A program made the translations under genes and the position numbers. The notes beneath the pieces were generated by a model. It saw only the letters and a list, made by a program, of their open reading frames with translations. It did no database searches and was not told the origin of the DNA. Below, in pieces: positions 1 through 9,265 of a DNA stretch of 64,000 nucleotides. Origin of the DNA: Streptomyces sp. CB02414 (GTDB lineage Bacteria; Actinomycetota; Actinomycetes; Streptomycetales; Streptomycetaceae); contig NZ_LIPF01000008.1 of NCBI RefSeq assembly GCF_001905385.1, positions 1 through 64,000 of the forward strand, written 5' to 3'. Each line of letters begins with the position of its first letter. Within the stretch, counting starts at the first letter, position 1.

Positions 1-15
1 CGCGGGACAGCACAC

Positions 16-102
16 CTAGGCCCTGTCGTCAAATTCCCGCCTGCCCGGCGACGCCTGGCACGCCCTCCGGGCGGACGACGGGAATTTGACGACAGGGCCT
101 AG
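16..102. repeat. Palindromic MITE-like element
   Basis: Positions 16-39 and 79-102 are perfect 24-bp inverted repeats bounded by CTAG at each outer end. The 39-nt centre is itself partly palindromic (GCCCGG at 43-48, CCGGGC at 67-72). The whole unit could fold as one long hairpin. No transposase reading frame fits inside. The right arm supplies the stop codon of the deacetylase gene (TAG, 99-101 on the minus strand), so the element either inserted at the gene's 3' end or serves as its terminator. A miniature inverted-repeat transposable element is the favoured reading; a plain terminator is the alternative. Confidence 0.6.
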
Positions 103-887
103 CGGTAGACCTTGCCCGGTTCCGCCTTCCCGGGTGCCAGCAGCTGGGGCACCGTCACGAACACGTACCCCCGCTCCTTGAGCGCGTCGATGATCCCGGG
201 TACCGCCGGGACGGTGCCGTCGTAGATGTCGTGCAGCAGGATGATGCCGTCCCGGGACGACTGGTCCAGCACGCGCTCCGTGATCAGGTCGGAGTCGTTC
301 GTCTTGTAGTCCTTCGCGGTCACGCTCCACAACACCTCCGCCAGCCCCAGCTCGCGGCAGATCTCGTGGACCGTGTCGTCCGTGCGGCCCTGCGGCGGGC
401 GCATCAGGGTGGGGCGCTTCCCGGTCAGGCGCTCTATCTCCTTGTTCGGGCGCTCCAGTTCCTCGCGTATCTCGTCCGGCTCGGCGTCCGTGAGGATCTT
501 GTGGGTCCAGGTGTGGCTGGCCACCTCGTGGCCCTCGTCAGCCATGCGCCTGACAAGTTCGGGATAGGTGTCGATGTGCCGCTTGCCGAGCAGGAAGAAG
601 GTCGCCGGGACCTGTCTCTCCTTGAGTATGTCGAGCAGTCTGGCGGAGTTCTCGCTCGGTCCGGCGTCGAAGGTCAGCGCGATGCACTTGGTGTGGCGGC
701 AGTCGACGGTGCCGAAATCGGCCGCCCGCGCCTGAGGGCCGGACGCGCCCCGGACGGAGCTGGGCGAGGTCGTCTCCAGTTTCGTGCAGCCGCTCAGTGC
801 GAGCGTCAGCGAGGCGGCTGCCGCGAGGGTCGCGGCAGCGCGCAACCCGGTCCCCGTTTTCGTCATCTTCCTGGTCAGCGAAAGCAT
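99..887 (-). CDS. Polysaccharide deacetylase lipoprotein (NodB family)
   Basis: Predicted 262-aa secreted lipoprotein with a carbohydrate-esterase-4 (NodB) domain, acting on N-acetylated cell-wall or capsule sugars outside the membrane. A hydrophobic N-terminus leads to the lipobox LSGC (Cys about 34). NodB motifs follow: TFDAGP (72-77), SHTWTH with metal-binding-type His 125 and 129, RPPQGR, and a late LLHD. Motif 1 is normally TFDDGP; the second Asp, a metal ligand in the family, is Ala here, so the enzyme may bind metal differently or be weak. ATG at 887 was chosen; GTG at 902 and ATG at 866 are also possible and none has a clear ribosome site. It is divergent from the glycan cluster, so a linked role in surface polysaccharide is plausible. 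Confidence 0.85.
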   Translation of the reverse strand: MLSLTRKMTKTGTGLRAAATLAAAASLTLALSGCTKLETTSPSSVRGASGPQARAADFGTVDCRHTKCIALTFDAGPSENSARLLDILKERQVPATFFLLGKRHIDTYPELVRRMADEGHEVASHTWTHKILTDAEPDEIREELERPNKEIERLTGKRPTLMRPPQGRTDDTVHEICRELGLAEVLWSVTAKDYKTNDSDLITERVLDQSSRDGIILLHDIYDGTVPAVPGIIDALKERGYVFVTVPQLLAPGKAEPGKVYR

Positions 888-893
888 GCGAGG

Positions 894-927
894 ACTATAC
901 ACAGCGAGTATATACGCAGTTTATAGT
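894..927. promoter_or_regulatory. AT-rich inverted repeat, candidate operator/promoter
   Basis: ACTATA at 894-899 is mirrored by TATAGT at 922-927, with a further GTATATAC core at 908-915. This AT-rich block stands out in a GC-rich context. It lies between the divergent deacetylase and SDR genes. TATAGT at 922-927 also fits a -10 hexamer for the rightward operon. The binding protein is unknown. Confidence 0.35.
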
Positions 928-1017
928 GACCCTGTCGAACGCAGGTTCGAGGTAGTGGGGGCCCTCACCGGGTTACTCAGCCGACACGCAAGTGACGCTG
1001 AGAGTGAGGAGGACCCC

Positions 1018-2010
<993 letters not shown>

Positions 2011-2179
2011 GCCCCCGAGAGCGGACCCACAGACCATCACATTACGTGACATGTCCGTTCATTTCTGGAACTGAGCTGTCTCCAAGTGTTTGACCCAGCC
2101 GCACTGCGGCACCCGCGAGACGGCAGAGACCACTGACGTCGGAGAGACCCCAGCAGTCGCCCGGGACGGAGCACCACCC

Positions 2180-3820
2180 ATGCGCATCCTTGGTATCAAC
2201 GCCCTGTTCCACGACCCGGCCGCCGCGCTCGTCGTCGACGGCCGGACCGTCGCGGCCGCCGAGGAAGAGCGTTTCAGCCGCCGCAAGCACGGCAAGCGGC
2301 CGGTGCCGTTCTCTGCGTGGGAGGTGCCGGAGCTGTCGGCGCGGTGGTGCCTGGAGCACGCCGGGGTGCGGCCCGAGGAGCTGGACGCCGTCGCGTACTC
2401 CTTCGATCCCAAGCTCGCCCGTCCCGCCCGCGACATGGGTCTCGACGACCCCTGGGACCCGCTGCGGCTGGAGTACGCCCGCCGGGCGCCCGAGTTCCTC
2501 GCCGAGGCGCTGCCCGGCCTCGACCCCGACCAGGTGGTCTTCGTCCCGCACCATGTGGCGCACGCCGCCTCCGCCGGACCGGCCTCACCGCACCCCGACA
2601 ACGACGTCCTCGTCCTGGACGGACGCGGCGAGTCCGCCTCCCACCTGGCCGGCCGCTACCGCGACGGCAAGCTCGACACCCTCGCCACGCAGGCGCTCCC
2701 GCACTCGCTGGGCCTCGTCTACGAGGAACTGACCGAGCACCTCGGCTTCCTGCGCAGCAGCGACGAGTACAAGGTGATGGCCCTCGCCTCCTACGGGAAG
2801 CCCCGGTTCGTGGACCAGCTGCGCGAGCACGTCCACGCCACCGGCGACGGCGGCTTTCGCGCCCATGGCGTCGACTGGGCGGCCCTCGCGCCGCCGCGCG
2901 CCAAGGGCGAGGACTGGACCGAGGCCCACGCCGACCTCGCCGCGAGCACCCAGGCCGTCCTGGAGGAACTGCTCCTCGAACTCGTCCACTGGCTGCACCG
3001 CGAGGCCGGCGGCCAGGCCCTGACCATGGCCGGCGGCGTCGCCCTGAACTGCGTCGCCAACTCGAAGATCGCCGCGCGCGGCCCGTACCGCCACGTGTGG
3101 GTGCAGCCCGCCGCCGGTGACGCGGGCACCGCCCTCGGCGGCGCCCTGCACGTCGCCGCCGCCCAGGAGGGCGCCGCTCCCGAGCCGATGCCCGGCGCCG
3201 ACCTCGGCCGGGGCTGGAGCGACGACGAGATCCGGGCCTGGCTGGAGACGGCCGCGATTCCGTACGAGGAGCCCGACGACATCGCGGAGACGGTCGCCGA
3301 GGAACTGGCCCGGGACGGGGTCGTCGCCTGGTTCCAGGGCCGCAGCGAGTTCGGGCCGCGCGCCCTCGGGCACCGCTCGCTGATGGCCCACCCCGGCCGC
3401 GCGGAGAACCTGGAACGCCTCAACCACGTCAAGGGACGCGAGGAGTTCCGGCCCGTCGCGCCGATGGTGCTGGCCGACCGCGCCGCCGACATCTTCACCG
3501 GCCCGGTCCCCAGCCCGTACATGCTCTTCGTGCACGACGTCGCCCCCGCCTGGCGGGACCGCATCCCGGCCGTCGTCCACGTCGACGGCACCGCCCGCAT
3601 CCAGACCGTCGAGGAGCGCCGCGAGCCGCTGGTCGCGCGGATGCTGGCCGCGTTCGAGAAGCGCACGGGACTGCCCGTCGTCGTCAACACCAGCCTCAAC
3701 ACCGCCGGGCGCCCCATGGTCGACGACCCGCGCGACGCGCTGGAGTGCTTCGGCTCCGCACCGGTGGACCTGCTGGCCATCGGTCCGTTCGCGGTGCGCC
3801 GGGGGAGGGCGTTCGGATGA
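2180..3820 (+). CDS. Carbamoyltransferase (NodU/CmcH family)
   Basis: Predicted 546-aa O-carbamoyltransferase that would move a carbamoyl group from carbamoyl phosphate, through a carbamoyl-adenylate, to a hydroxyl of a sugar. The N-terminal Kae1-like domain begins MRILGINALFHDPAA and carries the HHVAHA metal motif (His 124 to His 128). The C-terminal YrdC-like half has GRSEFGPRALGHRS at about 388-401. Length matches the family. ATG 2180 was chosen by the conserved N-terminus, with GGAG upstream. The stop overlaps the next start as ATGA. Its place among heptose and glycosyltransferase genes suggests that it decorates a surface glycan, not an antibiotic. Confidence 0.9.
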   Translation: MRILGINALFHDPAAALVVDGRTVAAAEEERFSRRKHGKRPVPFSAWEVPELSARWCLEHAGVRPEELDAVAYSFDPKLARPARDMGLDDPWDPLRLEYARRAPEFLAEALPGLDPDQVVFVPHHVAHAASAGPASPHPDNDVLVLDGRGESASHLAGRYRDGKLDTLATQALPHSLGLVYEELTEHLGFLRSSDEYKVMALASYGKPRFVDQLREHVHATGDGGFRAHGVDWAALAPPRAKGEDWTEAHADLAASTQAVLEELLLELVHWLHREAGGQALTMAGGVALNCVANSKIAARGPYRHVWVQPAAGDAGTALGGALHVAAAQEGAAPEPMPGADLGRGWSDDEIRAWLETAAIPYEEPDDIAETVAEELARDGVVAWFQGRSEFGPRALGHRSLMAHPGRAENLERLNHVKGREEFRPVAPMVLADRAADIFTGPVPSPYMLFVHDVAPAWRDRIPAVVHVDGTARIQTVEERREPLVARMLAAFEKRTGLPVVVNTSLNTAGRPMVDDPRDALECFGSAPVDLLAIGPFAVRRGRAFG

Positions 3821-4851
3821 GCGGCGATCCCGTGACCGGGGGCGCCATGACCGGCTACGCCGTGGTCGTCCCCACGCTCGCCCGCGCGACGCTGGCCGAC
3901 TGCCTGGCCGCGCTGGCCGCCGCGACCGGCCCCGGGCCCGACGAGATCGTCCTCGTCGACGACCGGCCCGGACCCGACGCCGACCCGGCCGCGCTGGAAC
4001 ACCCCCTGACCGTCCTCGGCGACCTGCGCGAGCGCACGGTGGTGCTGCGCAGCGGGGGCCGGGGCCCCGCCGCCGCCCGCAACACCGGCATCCGCGCGGT
4101 GACCTCGCCGTGGACCGCCTTCCTCGACGACGACGTCCAGGTCGGCCCGCACTGGTGCGACCAGCTGGTCCAGGACCTCGCCGAGGCGGCCCCCGACACC
4201 GGTGCCGTGCAGGGCGTGATCGCCGTGCCGCTGCCCGGTGAACGCCGCCCCACCGACTGGGAGCGCGGCACCGCCGGCCTCGCACAGGCCCGCTGGATCA
4301 CCGCCGACATGGCCTACCGGACCGACGTGCTGAAGCAGGTGCGCGGCTTCGACGAACGCTTCCCCCGCGCCTTCCGCGAGGACGCCGACCTGGCGCTGCG
4401 CGTCCTGGACGCGGGCTGGCGCATCCGGCGGGGCCGCCGCACCACCCGCCACCCCGTGCGCGACGCCTCCCGCTGGGTGTCCCTCAAGCAGCAGCGGGGC
4501 AACGCCGACGACGCGCTGATGCGGCGGCTGCACGGCCCCGACTGGTGGGCCAAGGCGGTGGCCCCCCGTGGCCGCATCCGCCGCCACGCGGCGATCACCG
4601 CCGCCGGACTCGCCGCCCTCGCCCTCACCGCCGCCGGCCGCCCCCGGGCCGCCGCGGCCGCCGGGCTCGCCTGGGCCGCGGGCACCGCCGAGTTCGCCTG
4701 GGCCCGCATCACCCCCGGACCGCGCACCCGCGACGAGATCGTCACGATGCTGACGACCAGCGCCCTCATCCCGCCCGCCGCCACCTGGCACCGGCTGACC
4801 GGCGAGTGGCGGCACCGCCGCGCCCCCGCCTGGCGGGAGGTGGCTTCATGA
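3817..4851 (+). CDS. Family 2 glycosyltransferase
   Basis: GT-A fold glycosyltransferase of 344 aa. Nucleotide-sugar binding signs are the N-terminal strand YAVVVPTLAR, IVLVDDRPG at about 50, and the metal-binding triplet in FLDDDVQVG near 105. An acidic EDADLALR segment fits the catalytic base region. The C-terminal 80 residues hold a hydrophobic Ala/Leu stretch that may anchor it to the membrane. It overlaps its neighbours on both sides by 4 bp, so it is translated as part of the cluster. Donor and acceptor are unknown. Confidence 0.85.
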   Translation: MSGDPVTGGAMTGYAVVVPTLARATLADCLAALAAATGPGPDEIVLVDDRPGPDADPAALEHPLTVLGDLRERTVVLRSGGRGPAAARNTGIRAVTSPWTAFLDDDVQVGPHWCDQLVQDLAEAAPDTGAVQGVIAVPLPGERRPTDWERGTAGLAQARWITADMAYRTDVLKQVRGFDERFPRAFREDADLALRVLDAGWRIRRGRRTTRHPVRDASRWVSLKQQRGNADDALMRRLHGPDWWAKAVAPRGRIRRHAAITAAGLAALALTAAGRPRAAAAAGLAWAAGTAEFAWARITPGPRTRDEIVTMLTTSALIPPAATWHRLTGEWRHRRAPAWREVAS

Positions 4852-5519
4852 GCCCCGTCAAGGCCGTCCTCTTCGACCGCGACGGCACCCTCGTCCACGA
4901 CGTGCCCTACAACGGCGACCCCGACCGGGTCCGCCCCGTCGACGGCGCCCGCGAGGCGGTGGCGCTGCTGCGCGAACACGGCATCCGCGTCGGCGTCGTC
5001 ACCAACCAGTCCGGCGTCGCCCGCGGCCTGATCACCGACTCCGACGTCCGTCACGTCAACCGGCGGATCGACGAACTCGTCGGCCCCTTCGACGTGTGGG
5101 CCGTCTGCCCGCATGGCCCCGACGACGGCTGCCACTGCCGCAAGCCGCAGCCCGGCATGATCCTCTGGGCCGCCGGCCGCGTCTGCGCCGGCCCCGCCGA
5201 CTGCGTCGTCATCGGCGACATCGGCGCCGACATGGAAGCCGCCGAACGCGCCGGCGCCCACGGCATCCTCGTCCCCAACGACCAGACCCGCCCCGAGGAG
5301 ACGAGGACCGCGGCCCATGTCGCCCCGGACCTCCTGACCGCCGTTCGGGCGGTTCTGGACGGCCCGCCCGAGGGCCGGGTCCTGGTGGACGAGCGGCCCA
5401 TCGAGGCGGCGTTCGACGCGAGCACCCCAGGTTCCGCCCACGTCCCCCGCCGGGCCGCCCCCGACGCCGAAGCGGCCCGCTCGCGTGCCGCCGTCGACAC
5501 CCGCGGGAGGCCGCGATGA
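4848..5519 (+). CDS. gmhB: D-glycero-D-manno-heptose 1,7-bisphosphate phosphatase-like HAD hydrolase
   Basis: HAD-superfamily phosphatase of 223 aa of the histidinol-phosphatase/GmhB type. FDRDGT carries nucleophile Asp10 and acid Asp12; TNQSG is motif II; VIGDIGADM is motif IV. A zinc loop Cys87, His89, Cys95, Cys97 marks the GmhB group. It would remove the 7-phosphate of heptose bisphosphate after the GmhA and HldE kinase steps, and both of those genes are in the same operon. A C-terminal extension of roughly 40 polar residues beyond the usual domain is unexplained. It overlaps the GT2 gene before it and the GT9 gene after it. Confidence 0.85.
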   Translation: MSPVKAVLFDRDGTLVHDVPYNGDPDRVRPVDGAREAVALLREHGIRVGVVTNQSGVARGLITDSDVRHVNRRIDELVGPFDVWAVCPHGPDDGCHCRKPQPGMILWAAGRVCAGPADCVVIGDIGADMEAAERAGAHGILVPNDQTRPEETRTAAHVAPDLLTAVRAVLDGPPEGRVLVDERPIEAAFDASTPGSAHVPRRAAPDAEAARSRAAVDTRGRPR

Positions 5520-6505
5520 AGGCACTGGTCACCCGGCTCGACAGCTTCGGCGACGTGCTGCTCGCCGGGCCCGCCGTGCGCGCCGTCGCCGCCCGGGCCG
5601 GCCACGTCACCATGCTGTGCGGATCGCGCGGTGCGCCCGCCGCCCGCCTGCTGCCCGGCGTGGACGAGGTGCTGGTCTGGGACGCGCCGTGGGGCGGGTT
5701 CCGGCCGCCCGACGTCGACCGGGCCGACATCGACGCGCTGGTGGCACGGATCGACGCCGACGCGGCACTCGTCCTCACCTCCTTCCACCAGTCCCCGCTG
5801 CCCACCGCCCTGGTGCTGCGCCTGGCCGGGGTCCGGCACATCGCCGCGGACAGCGTGGACTACCCCGGTTCCCTGCTCGATCTGCGCCACCAGCGCGCCC
5901 CGCACGCCCACGAGGCCGAGGCGGCGCTGGACCTCGCCGAGGCGGCGGGCTTCCCGCGGCCCGACGACGGACGGCTGCGGGTGCGCACACCGCCCCGCAC
6001 CGACGACCTGACCGGCCCCGGCCCGTACGTCGTCCTGCATCCCGGCGCCAGCGTCCCCGCCCGGGCCTGGAGCGCCGAGCGCAGCGCCGAGGCGGTACGC
6101 GAACTGGCCGCCGCCGGGCACCGCGTCCTGGTCACCGGCGGCCCCGACGAACGCGACCTCACCGCCTACGTCGCCGGCGAGCACGGCACCGACCTCGGCG
6201 GCCGGACCGAGGCACCGGAGCTGTCCGGCGTCCTCGCGGGCGCGTCCGTCGTCGTCACCGGCAACACCGCGCCCGCCCACCTCGCGGCGGCCGTCGGCAC
6301 CCCGGTCGTTTCCCTGTTCGCCCCCGTCGTACCGGCGGAGCGCTGGCGGCCGTACGGCGTCCCGTACGCCCTGCTCGGCGACCAGGACGCGCCCTGCGCC
6401 GACAGCCGGGCCCGGGACTGCCCCGTCCCCGGCCACCCCTGCCTGAACACCGTCACGGCCACCGACGTGGCGGCCGCCGTCGAGAAACTCCTGGGGGAGG
6501 CATGA
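5516..6505 (+). CDS. Family 9 glycosyltransferase (heptosyltransferase-like)
   Basis: GT-B glycosyltransferase of 329 aa resembling WaaC/WaaF ADP-heptose transferases of Gram-negative LPS. It starts ALVTRLDSFGDVLLAGPAV, the usual GT9 N-terminus. It has VVLHPGASVPARAWS in the middle, the LVTGGPDERD strand, and the GNTAPAHLAAAVGTPVVSLF nucleotide-binding region. ADP-heptose made by the neighbouring GmhA/HldE/GmhB is the obvious donor. A second GT9 lies at 10653. Acceptor unknown. Confidence 0.87.
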   Translation: MKALVTRLDSFGDVLLAGPAVRAVAARAGHVTMLCGSRGAPAARLLPGVDEVLVWDAPWGGFRPPDVDRADIDALVARIDADAALVLTSFHQSPLPTALVLRLAGVRHIAADSVDYPGSLLDLRHQRAPHAHEAEAALDLAEAAGFPRPDDGRLRVRTPPRTDDLTGPGPYVVLHPGASVPARAWSAERSAEAVRELAAAGHRVLVTGGPDERDLTAYVAGEHGTDLGGRTEAPELSGVLAGASVVVTGNTAPAHLAAAVGTPVVSLFAPVVPAERWRPYGVPYALLGDQDAPCADSRARDCPVPGHPCLNTVTATDVAAAVEKLLGEA

Positions 6506-7452
6506 GGATCCTCATCTGGCACGTGCACGGGTCGTGGACCACGGCCTTCGTGCAGGGCCCGCACACCTACCTCGTCCCGGTCACCCCGGACCGCGGACCC
6601 GACGGCCTCGGCCGCGCCCGCACCTGGGACTGGCCCGCCTCCGTCGTCGAAGTACCGCCGGAGCGGCTGCGGGACGAGCACGTCGACCTCGTGATCGTCC
6701 AGCGGCCCCACGAGATCGCCCTGGTCGACCAGTGGCTGGGACGTCGGCCGCCCATCGTGTACCTGGAGCACAACGCCCCCGACGGCGACGTGCCCGACAC
6801 CCGGCATCCCGCCGCGGACCTCCCCGGCGTCACCCTCGTCCACGTCACCCACTTCAACCGGCTGATGTGGGACGCGGGGAGGGCCGAGACGACCGTCATC
6901 GAGCACGGCATCGTCGACCCGGGTCACCGCTGGACCGGCGAGCTGGAGCGCGCCGCCGTCGTCGTCAACGAGCCGATCCGGCGCGGGCGTACGACCGGCA
7001 CCGACCTGCTGCCCGAGTTCGCCCGGGCAGCCCCGCTCGACGTGTTCGGCATGCGCACCGAAGGCCTCGCCGAGCACATCGGCGTCGACCCCGGCCGCTG
7101 CCGCACGCAGGACGTCCCCCAGAGCGACCTGCACACCGAACTGGCCCGCCGCCGCGTCTACGTCCACCCCGTCCGCTGGACCTCCCTCGGGCTGTCCCTG
7201 CTGGAGGCCATGCACCTGGGCATGCCCGTGGTCGCCCTCGCCACCACCGAGGTGACCGAGGCCGTGCCCCCGGGCGCCGGGGTGGTCTCCAACCGCATCG
7301 ACGTACTGACCGACGCCGTACGCGACTTCCTCGCCGACCCGCTGCACGCGCGGACCGTCGGCGACGGGGCCCGTGCGGCGGCCCTGTCCCGCTACGGGCT
7401 GTCCCGCTTCCTGGACGACTGGGAGCGGCTGCTGAAGGAGGTGACCCGATGA
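6502..7452 (+). CDS. Glycosyltransferase, GT-B fold
   Basis: Protein of 316 aa with a weak N-terminal domain (LIWHVHGSWTTAF) and a C-terminal half typical of GT4-like enzymes: the strand VYVHPVRWTSLGLSLLEAMHLGMPVVA near 225-250 has the Glu-containing donor loop. It is co-translated with its neighbours by 4-bp overlaps. The N-terminal half is less conserved than in standard GT4 enzymes, so donor and acceptor cannot be named. It is probably one of the sequential transferases of this glycan. Confidence 0.75.
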   Translation: MRILIWHVHGSWTTAFVQGPHTYLVPVTPDRGPDGLGRARTWDWPASVVEVPPERLRDEHVDLVIVQRPHEIALVDQWLGRRPPIVYLEHNAPDGDVPDTRHPAADLPGVTLVHVTHFNRLMWDAGRAETTVIEHGIVDPGHRWTGELERAAVVVNEPIRRGRTTGTDLLPEFARAAPLDVFGMRTEGLAEHIGVDPGRCRTQDVPQSDLHTELARRRVYVHPVRWTSLGLSLLEAMHLGMPVVALATTEVTEAVPPGAGVVSNRIDVLTDAVRDFLADPLHARTVGDGARAAALSRYGLSRFLDDWERLLKEVTR

Positions 7453-8666
7453 GGATCGCCATGGTGTCCGAGCACGCGAGCCCGCTCGCCGCGCTCGGCG
7501 GCGTCGACGCCGGTGGACAGAACGTCTACGTGGCCCGCCTCACCGAGGAGTTGGCCAAGCGCGGCCACGACGTCACGGTCTACACCCGCCGTGACGCCAC
7601 CGACCTGCCCGACCGGGTGCCGCTGCCCGGCGGCGCGGTCGTCGAGCACGTCCCGGCCGGACCACCCGCGGCCGTCCCCAAGGACCAACTCTTCCCGCAC
7701 ATGCCCGCCTTCGGCGCCCACCTGGCCCGCGCCTGGGCCCGGGAGCGCCCCGACGTCGCGCACGCCCACTTCTGGATGTCCGGGATGGCCTCCCAGATCG
7801 GCGCCCGGCCCCTCGGCATCCCCCTCGTGCAGACCTTCCACGCCCTCGGCACCGTCAAGCGCCGCCACCAGGGCATGCGGGACACCAGCCCGTACGAACG
7901 CATCGGCATCGAACGGCAGATCGGCCGCTCCTGCGAACGGGTCCTGGCCACCTGCACCGACGAGGTCGTGGAACTCGGCGACATGGGCGTACCGCCCCGC
8001 CAGGTCTCCGTCGTGCCCTGCGGGGTGGACGCCGAGCACTTCAGCCCGACCGCCGACACCGGCCGCACCCCCGACCGCAAGCAGCGCCACCGGCTGCTCG
8101 CCTGTGGCCGGCTCGTGCCCCGCAAGGGCTACGACCAGGCCATCCGCGCCCTGGCCGACGTCCCCGACACCGAACTCCTCATCGCGGGCGGCCCGCCCGC
8201 CGGCGGCCTCGACGCCGACCCCGAGGCCCGGCGCCTGACCGCGCTCGCGCACCGCACCGGCGTCGCCGACCGGGTCCGGCTGCTCGGCGCCGTCGACCCC
8301 GAGGACATGCCGGCCCTGCTCCGCAGCACCGACCTGGTGCTGTGCACCCCCCTCTACGAGCCCTTCGGCATCGTGCCGCTGGAGGCGATGGCCTGCGGCG
8401 TGCCCGTCCTCGCCACCGACGTCGGCGGCCACCGCGACTCCGTCGCCGACGGCACCACGGGCCGCCTCGTCACCCCGCAGGACCCCGGCGCCATCGCCGA
8501 GGCCGCCCGCGAACTCCTCGCCGACGAACGGCTGCGCCGCCAGTACGGCAGGAACGGCCGCGAACGCGTCCTTCGGCACTACACCTGGGCGCGCGTCGCC
8601 GACGGCGCGGAACAGGTGTACCGCCTGACCCTCGCCGACCACGCACTGTCCAAGGAGGTGGCGTGA
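7449..8666 (+). CDS. Family 4 glycosyltransferase
   Basis: GT-B retaining glycosyltransferase of 405 aa. The N-terminus AMVSEHASPLAALGGVDAGG has the acceptor-domain glycine loop seen in sucrose-synthase/MshA-like enzymes. LLACGRLVPRKGYD begins the donor domain, and the EX7E motif lies in YEPFGIVPLEAMACG near 303-316. Overlaps of 4 bp and 1 bp with its neighbours show coupling. Several actinobacterial relatives are GDP-mannose or UDP-GlcNAc users; the substrate is not decided by sequence. Confidence 0.88.
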   Translation: MRIAMVSEHASPLAALGGVDAGGQNVYVARLTEELAKRGHDVTVYTRRDATDLPDRVPLPGGAVVEHVPAGPPAAVPKDQLFPHMPAFGAHLARAWARERPDVAHAHFWMSGMASQIGARPLGIPLVQTFHALGTVKRRHQGMRDTSPYERIGIERQIGRSCERVLATCTDEVVELGDMGVPPRQVSVVPCGVDAEHFSPTADTGRTPDRKQRHRLLACGRLVPRKGYDQAIRALADVPDTELLIAGGPPAGGLDADPEARRLTALAHRTGVADRVRLLGAVDPEDMPALLRSTDLVLCTPLYEPFGIVPLEAMACGVPVLATDVGGHRDSVADGTTGRLVTPQDPGAIAEAARELLADERLRRQYGRNGRERVLRHYTWARVADGAEQVYRLTLADHALSKEVA

Positions 8667-9265
8667 TGACCGTGCACCCGCCCGTCGTGGGGCACTGCGA
8701 CGAACTCCAGGACGCGCTGGCGGCGTTCCGCGCCTCCGCGCACGTCACCCAGCGCTGGGGCGACCGGCTCGCGGCCGTCCTCGGCGGCGGCGGCCGGCTG
8801 CTGGCCGCGGGCAACGGCGGCAGCGCCGCCCAAGCCCAGCACCTCACCGCCGAACTCGTCGGCCGCTACCGCGACGACCGGCCCCCGTTCTCCGCCATCG
8901 CCCTGCACGCCGACACCTCCTCCACCACCGCCATCGCCAACGACTACGGCGTCGACGAGGTCTTCGCCCGCCAGGTCCGCGCCCACGGCCGCGAGGGCGA
9001 CGTACTGATGCTGCTGTCCACCTCCGGCGCCAGCGCCAACCTGCTGTCCGCCGCCGACGCGGCCCGCGCGGCCGGCGTACGGGTGTGGGCGCTGACCGGC
9101 TGCGCGCCCAACCCGCTGATGGCGGGCAGCGACGAGTCGCTGTGCGTGGACGCCGCCTCGACGGCCACCGTCCAGGAGATCCACCTGGTCGCCGTCCACA
9201 TGATCTGCGCGGCCTTCGACGCGGCCCTGGAACGGGGCGCAAGCGGAAAGGGGCCGGGAAGGTGA
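8666..9265 (+). CDS. gmhA: Sedoheptulose-7-phosphate isomerase
   Basis: SIS-domain isomerase of 199 aa converting sedoheptulose 7-phosphate to D-glycero-D-manno-heptose 7-phosphate, the first committed heptose step. The phosphate-binding loop LLAAGNGGSAAQAQHL is at 45-60; a second Ser/Thr-rich loop, LLSTSGASANL, follows. Length fits GmhA. The start overlaps the previous stop by one base (TGATG). Next to hldE and in the same operon as gmhB, it defines a complete route to heptose 1-phosphate and its nucleotide form. DiaA-type SIS proteins are the alternative, made unlikely by context. Confidence 0.9.
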   Translation: MTVHPPVVGHCDELQDALAAFRASAHVTQRWGDRLAAVLGGGGRLLAAGNGGSAAQAQHLTAELVGRYRDDRPPFSAIALHADTSSTTAIANDYGVDEVFARQVRAHGREGDVLMLLSTSGASANLLSAADAARAAGVRVWALTGCAPNPLMAGSDESLCVDAASTATVQEIHLVAVHMICAAFDAALERGASGKGPGR

